Both the position numbers and the translations under genes were made by a program. Positions 61,731-64,000 of a stretch of 64,000 bases of DNA are shown piece by piece. Source of the stretch: Sinorhizobium meliloti (GTDB lineage: Bacteria > Pseudomonadota > Alphaproteobacteria > Rhizobiales > Rhizobiaceae). The notes beneath the pieces were generated by a model. The model made no database searches, was not told the DNA's origin, and saw nothing but the letters and a program-made list of their open reading frames with translations. Within the stretch, counting starts at the first letter, position 1. Every line of letters begins with the position of its first letter. Location of the stretch: positions 1 to 64,000 of the forward strand of contig NZ_CP141215.1 of the NCBI RefSeq assembly GCF_035610345.1, given 5' to 3'.

Positions 61731-62780
61731 ATGAAGTATTATGCCGGACTGGATGTCAGCCAGCAAACGACCTCAATCTGCATCGTTGATGAGGAGGGCA
61801 AGACTGTTGCCGAACGGAAGGTGGCATCGTGCCCAGAGGCGATTAGTGAAGCGCTTGAGCCGTTCGCGGTAACCCGTGCAGGACTGGAAACCGGTCCCCT
61901 GTCGGTCTGGCTATGGACTGGATTGAAGGAACGCGGCGTTCCCATCGTCTGCATGGATGCTCGCCATGCCAATGCGGCCTTAAAGATGATGCCTGCCAAG
62001 ACGGACCGCAACGACGCCATCGGCCTGGCGCAGATCGTTCGTGCGGGTTGGTGCAAGAGCGTTCATGTCAAGTCGACGGCAAGCCACGAAGCTCGGGCAC
62101 TCCTTGCCACTCGTAGCCAATTTGTGCGAACCCGCTGCGACCTGGAAAACCAGATCAGAGGTGTCCTTCGCACCTTTGGTATCCTGTTTGGCAAACGGGT
62201 TGGTGGGTTCGCCAAGCGTGCCGAGGAAATCATCGATGGCGAGCTCGATGCGTCGCCAACAATCCAGGCTGTCGTGGAAGCATTGATGCGGGCACGTGCC
62301 AACATCCTTGAGCAGATCCGTCATCTCGAGGCGAAGGTTCGCTTGATAGCACGGCAGAACAAGGTCGTCAGACGGCTGATGTCGGTTCCTGGTGTGGGAG
62401 TTATCACTGCGCTCGGCTTCGCCGCAACCATTGATGATCCGACACGATTCAAACGATCGTCCAGCGCCGGAGCCTACCTTGGTCTAACACCTCGCATCTA
62501 TGCCTCCGGTGAGACGATGAGATCCGGGCGCGTTTCGAAACGGGGCGACGACTTTCTCCGACGTAGCCTGTATGAGGCAGCCAATGCGCTGCTGACGCGT
62601 ATTCCGCGGTTCTCCGCTTTGAAGAGCTGGGGGGTACGCATCGCGCGGCGTGGCGGCTATCGAAAAGCTAAGGTAGCTGTAGCCCGAAAGCTGGCCGTGA
62701 TCCTTCACGCAATGTGGATATCCGGTGAACCCTTCCGTTGGTCATCGCAAGAGCCGGGCGATCTGGCATCATTACAGTGA
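61731..62780 (+). mobile_element. IS110-family transposase (full-length)
   Basis: ATG 61731 follows GAGGAGAACCGCC. The 349-residue protein has the RuvC-like DEDD domain (YYAGLDVSQQTTSICIVDEE; AKTDRNDAIGLAQIVRAGWC) and the C-terminal transposase_20 domain (MSVPGVGVITALGFAATIDD; SSSAGAYLGLTPRIYASGET) with the likely catalytic serine in that block. IS110 elements lack inverted repeats and transpose through a bridge RNA transcribed from a non-coding end. A truncated second copy lies 1 kb downstream. Confidence 0.92.
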
Positions 62781-63006
62781 TGTCCATGATTAGCTGAGAT
62801 CAGCGAGATCGTCCGGTCAGGACGATGGCGCGGTCAAGACCGATCCCAGGATGCGATGCTGTCTGATACAGGCAACCGCGAACACCACATTGGTCGACCG
62901 AGCCTATCCAACGCCATGATGAGGCGGCCAAAGTGACGACCTCGAAGAGAACCATGAGCCTGACCTGTGACGCCCTCGGCGATCAACTTGACAACCGCGA
63001 TTAGAG
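62781..63006. other. Non-coding right flank of the IS110 copy
   Basis: A 226-bp interval between the full transposase and the truncated copy. No gene. It probably contains the right end of the first IS110 element and the junction to the second. Exact element boundaries cannot be set without an intact homologue. Confidence 0.45.
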
Positions 63007-63601
63007 AACGACGCCATCGGCCTGGCGCAGATCGTTCGTACGGGTTGGTGCAAGAGCGTTCATGTCAAGTCGACGGCAAGCCACGAAGCTCGGGCACTCC
63101 TTGCCACTCGTAGCCAATTTGTGCGAACCCGCTGCGACCTGGAAAACCAGATCAGAGGTGTCCTTCGCACCTTTGGTATCCTGTTTGGCAAACGGGTTGG
63201 TGGGTTCGCCAAGCGTGCCGAGGAAATCATCGATGGCGAGCTCGATGCGTCGCCAACAATCCAGGCTGTCGTGGAAGCATTGATGCGGGCACGTGCCAAC
63301 ATCCTTGAGCAGATCCGTCATCTCGAGGCGAAGGTTCGCTTGATAGCACGGCAGAACAAGGTCGTCAGACGGCTGATGTCGGTTCCTGGTGTGGGAGTTA
63401 TCACTGCGCTCGGCTTCGCCGCAACCATTGATGATCCGACACGATTCAAACGATCGTCCAGCGCCGGAGCCTACCTTGGTCTAACACCTCGCATCTATGC
63501 CTCCGGTGAGACGATGAGATCCGGGCGCGTTTCGAAACGGGGCGACGACTTTCTCCGACGTAGCCTGTATGAGGCAGCCAATGCGCTGCTGACGCGTATT
63601 C
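63007..63601 (+). repeat. Truncated second IS110 copy, near-identical to 62010-62604
   Basis: Offset 997 bp from the first copy. It starts in the middle of the DEDD region (NDAIGLAQIVRTGWCKSVHV) and ends at NALLTRI, after which a foreign stop codon follows. I saw one difference (G at 62043, A at 63040, changing Ala to Thr). Both ends of the transposase are missing, so this copy is inactive. The near-identity indicates recent duplication. Confidence 0.85.
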
Positions 63602-63651
63602 TATAGCGCGGCGATCAGGATGAGACGGCGGCGACAATCTGGATGAGACTC

Positions 63652-64000
63652 TTATGTCGCGGTCGGGATGAAAGTATCATGCTGATTGTCGCTGGCAAGA
63701 GTCTCGTCGTGTTCTGATTGCCGCTCCGCGACAATCTGGGAAGCACTTTTAATTGTCGCGAAGGCGGCAGGTCTGCCGCGCTGGCGTTTGGCTTCCATGG
63801 CGGAACGTCGCCGATAGCTTTCGACGTTCATTTCGAAGATCGTTGCGTGATGAACAAGTCGGTCCACCGCCGCAAGCGTCATGGCCGGGTCCGGAAAGAC
63901 GCGGTTCCATTCCCCGAAGGGCTGATTGGCGGTGATCATGATGGAACGCCGCTCATATCTTGCGGAGATGAGTTCGAAGAGCACGCTGGTTTCGGCCTGG
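63652..64000 (-). mobile_element. istB: IS21-family IstB ATPase, C-terminal part, runs off window
   Basis: The minus-strand frame ends at 63652 and is open to the window edge. It reads LFELISARYERRSIMITANQ, PFGEWNRVFPDPAMTLAAVD, RLVHHATIFEMNVESYRRRS, the C-terminal part of IstB. The AAA+ Walker motifs would lie beyond position 64000. 63607-63651 probably holds the element's terminal sequence next to the truncated IS110 copy. Confidence 0.85.

Noticed and set aside
1..64000. CRISPR arrays, tRNA or rRNA genes, repABC
   Set aside because: No regularly spaced repeat units, no tRNA cloverleaf or rRNA signature and no RepA/RepB/RepC-like sequence were recognised.

Overview
The window looks like an accessory replicon of a Rhizobiaceae bacterium (Rhizobium or Sinorhizobium/Ensifer-like). 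The evidence is a general L-amino-acid permease of the Aap type, a VirB/VirD4 conjugation system with RcgA/RcgR-like proteins, high GC, and many IS5, IS3, IS21, IS110 and IS256 remnants. No rRNA, tRNA, CRISPR array or repABC replication module was recognised. Family names come from reading the sequence, without database searches.

Layout. 0-1.5 kb: the end of an aap operon (aapQ intact, aapM carrying a homopolymer frameshift). 1.5-4.4 kb: IS5 debris around a broken AbiE-type toxin-antitoxin pair. 4.7-9.2 kb: a four-gene copper-oxidase cluster (multicopper oxidase, small protein, Tat-exported tyrosinase, small protein). 9.5-12.3 kb: decayed genes (integrase N-termini, a DUF3800 protein, IS5 ends). 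12.4-32.6 kb: conjugation genes. These comprise rcgA/rcgR-like genes, a minus-strand operon of six exported or membrane proteins (three with a degenerate staphylococcal-nuclease-like fold), and a plus-strand mating-pair operon virB1-B2-B3-B4, a second lytic transglycosylase, virB5-B7-B6-B8-B9-B10-B11 and virD4.

33.5-49.8 kb is the most unusual part. A SARP/BTAD-type regulator is transcribed away from a 9.2-kb gene for a 3052-residue protein with a twin-arginine signal. A 5.3-kb gene for a 1766-residue protein follows 15 bp later, and then a 55-residue TatA-like protein. I recognise no family for either giant protein. The likely reading is a regulated locus that exports a giant folded protein, perhaps with its partner, through a Tat pore supplemented by its own TatA. 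It lies between the mating-pair and mobilisation modules.

50.3-56.8 kb: mobilisation and maintenance genes. These are a relaxase and a MobC-like accessory protein (minus strand) with a candidate oriT nic site (TATCCTGC) just upstream, then a ParA-like ATPase, a ribbon-helix-helix partner, a membrane-anchored protein and an XRE regulator, followed by a nested inverted repeat. 56.8-60.5 kb: DNA-repair genes (stand-alone ATP-dependent DNA ligase, SRAP/YedK protein) and small conserved proteins. 60.8-64 kb: a McrB-like N-terminal domain ended by a nonsense codon, an IS256 remnant, an IS110 element with a second truncated copy, and the end of an IS21 istB gene that runs off the window.
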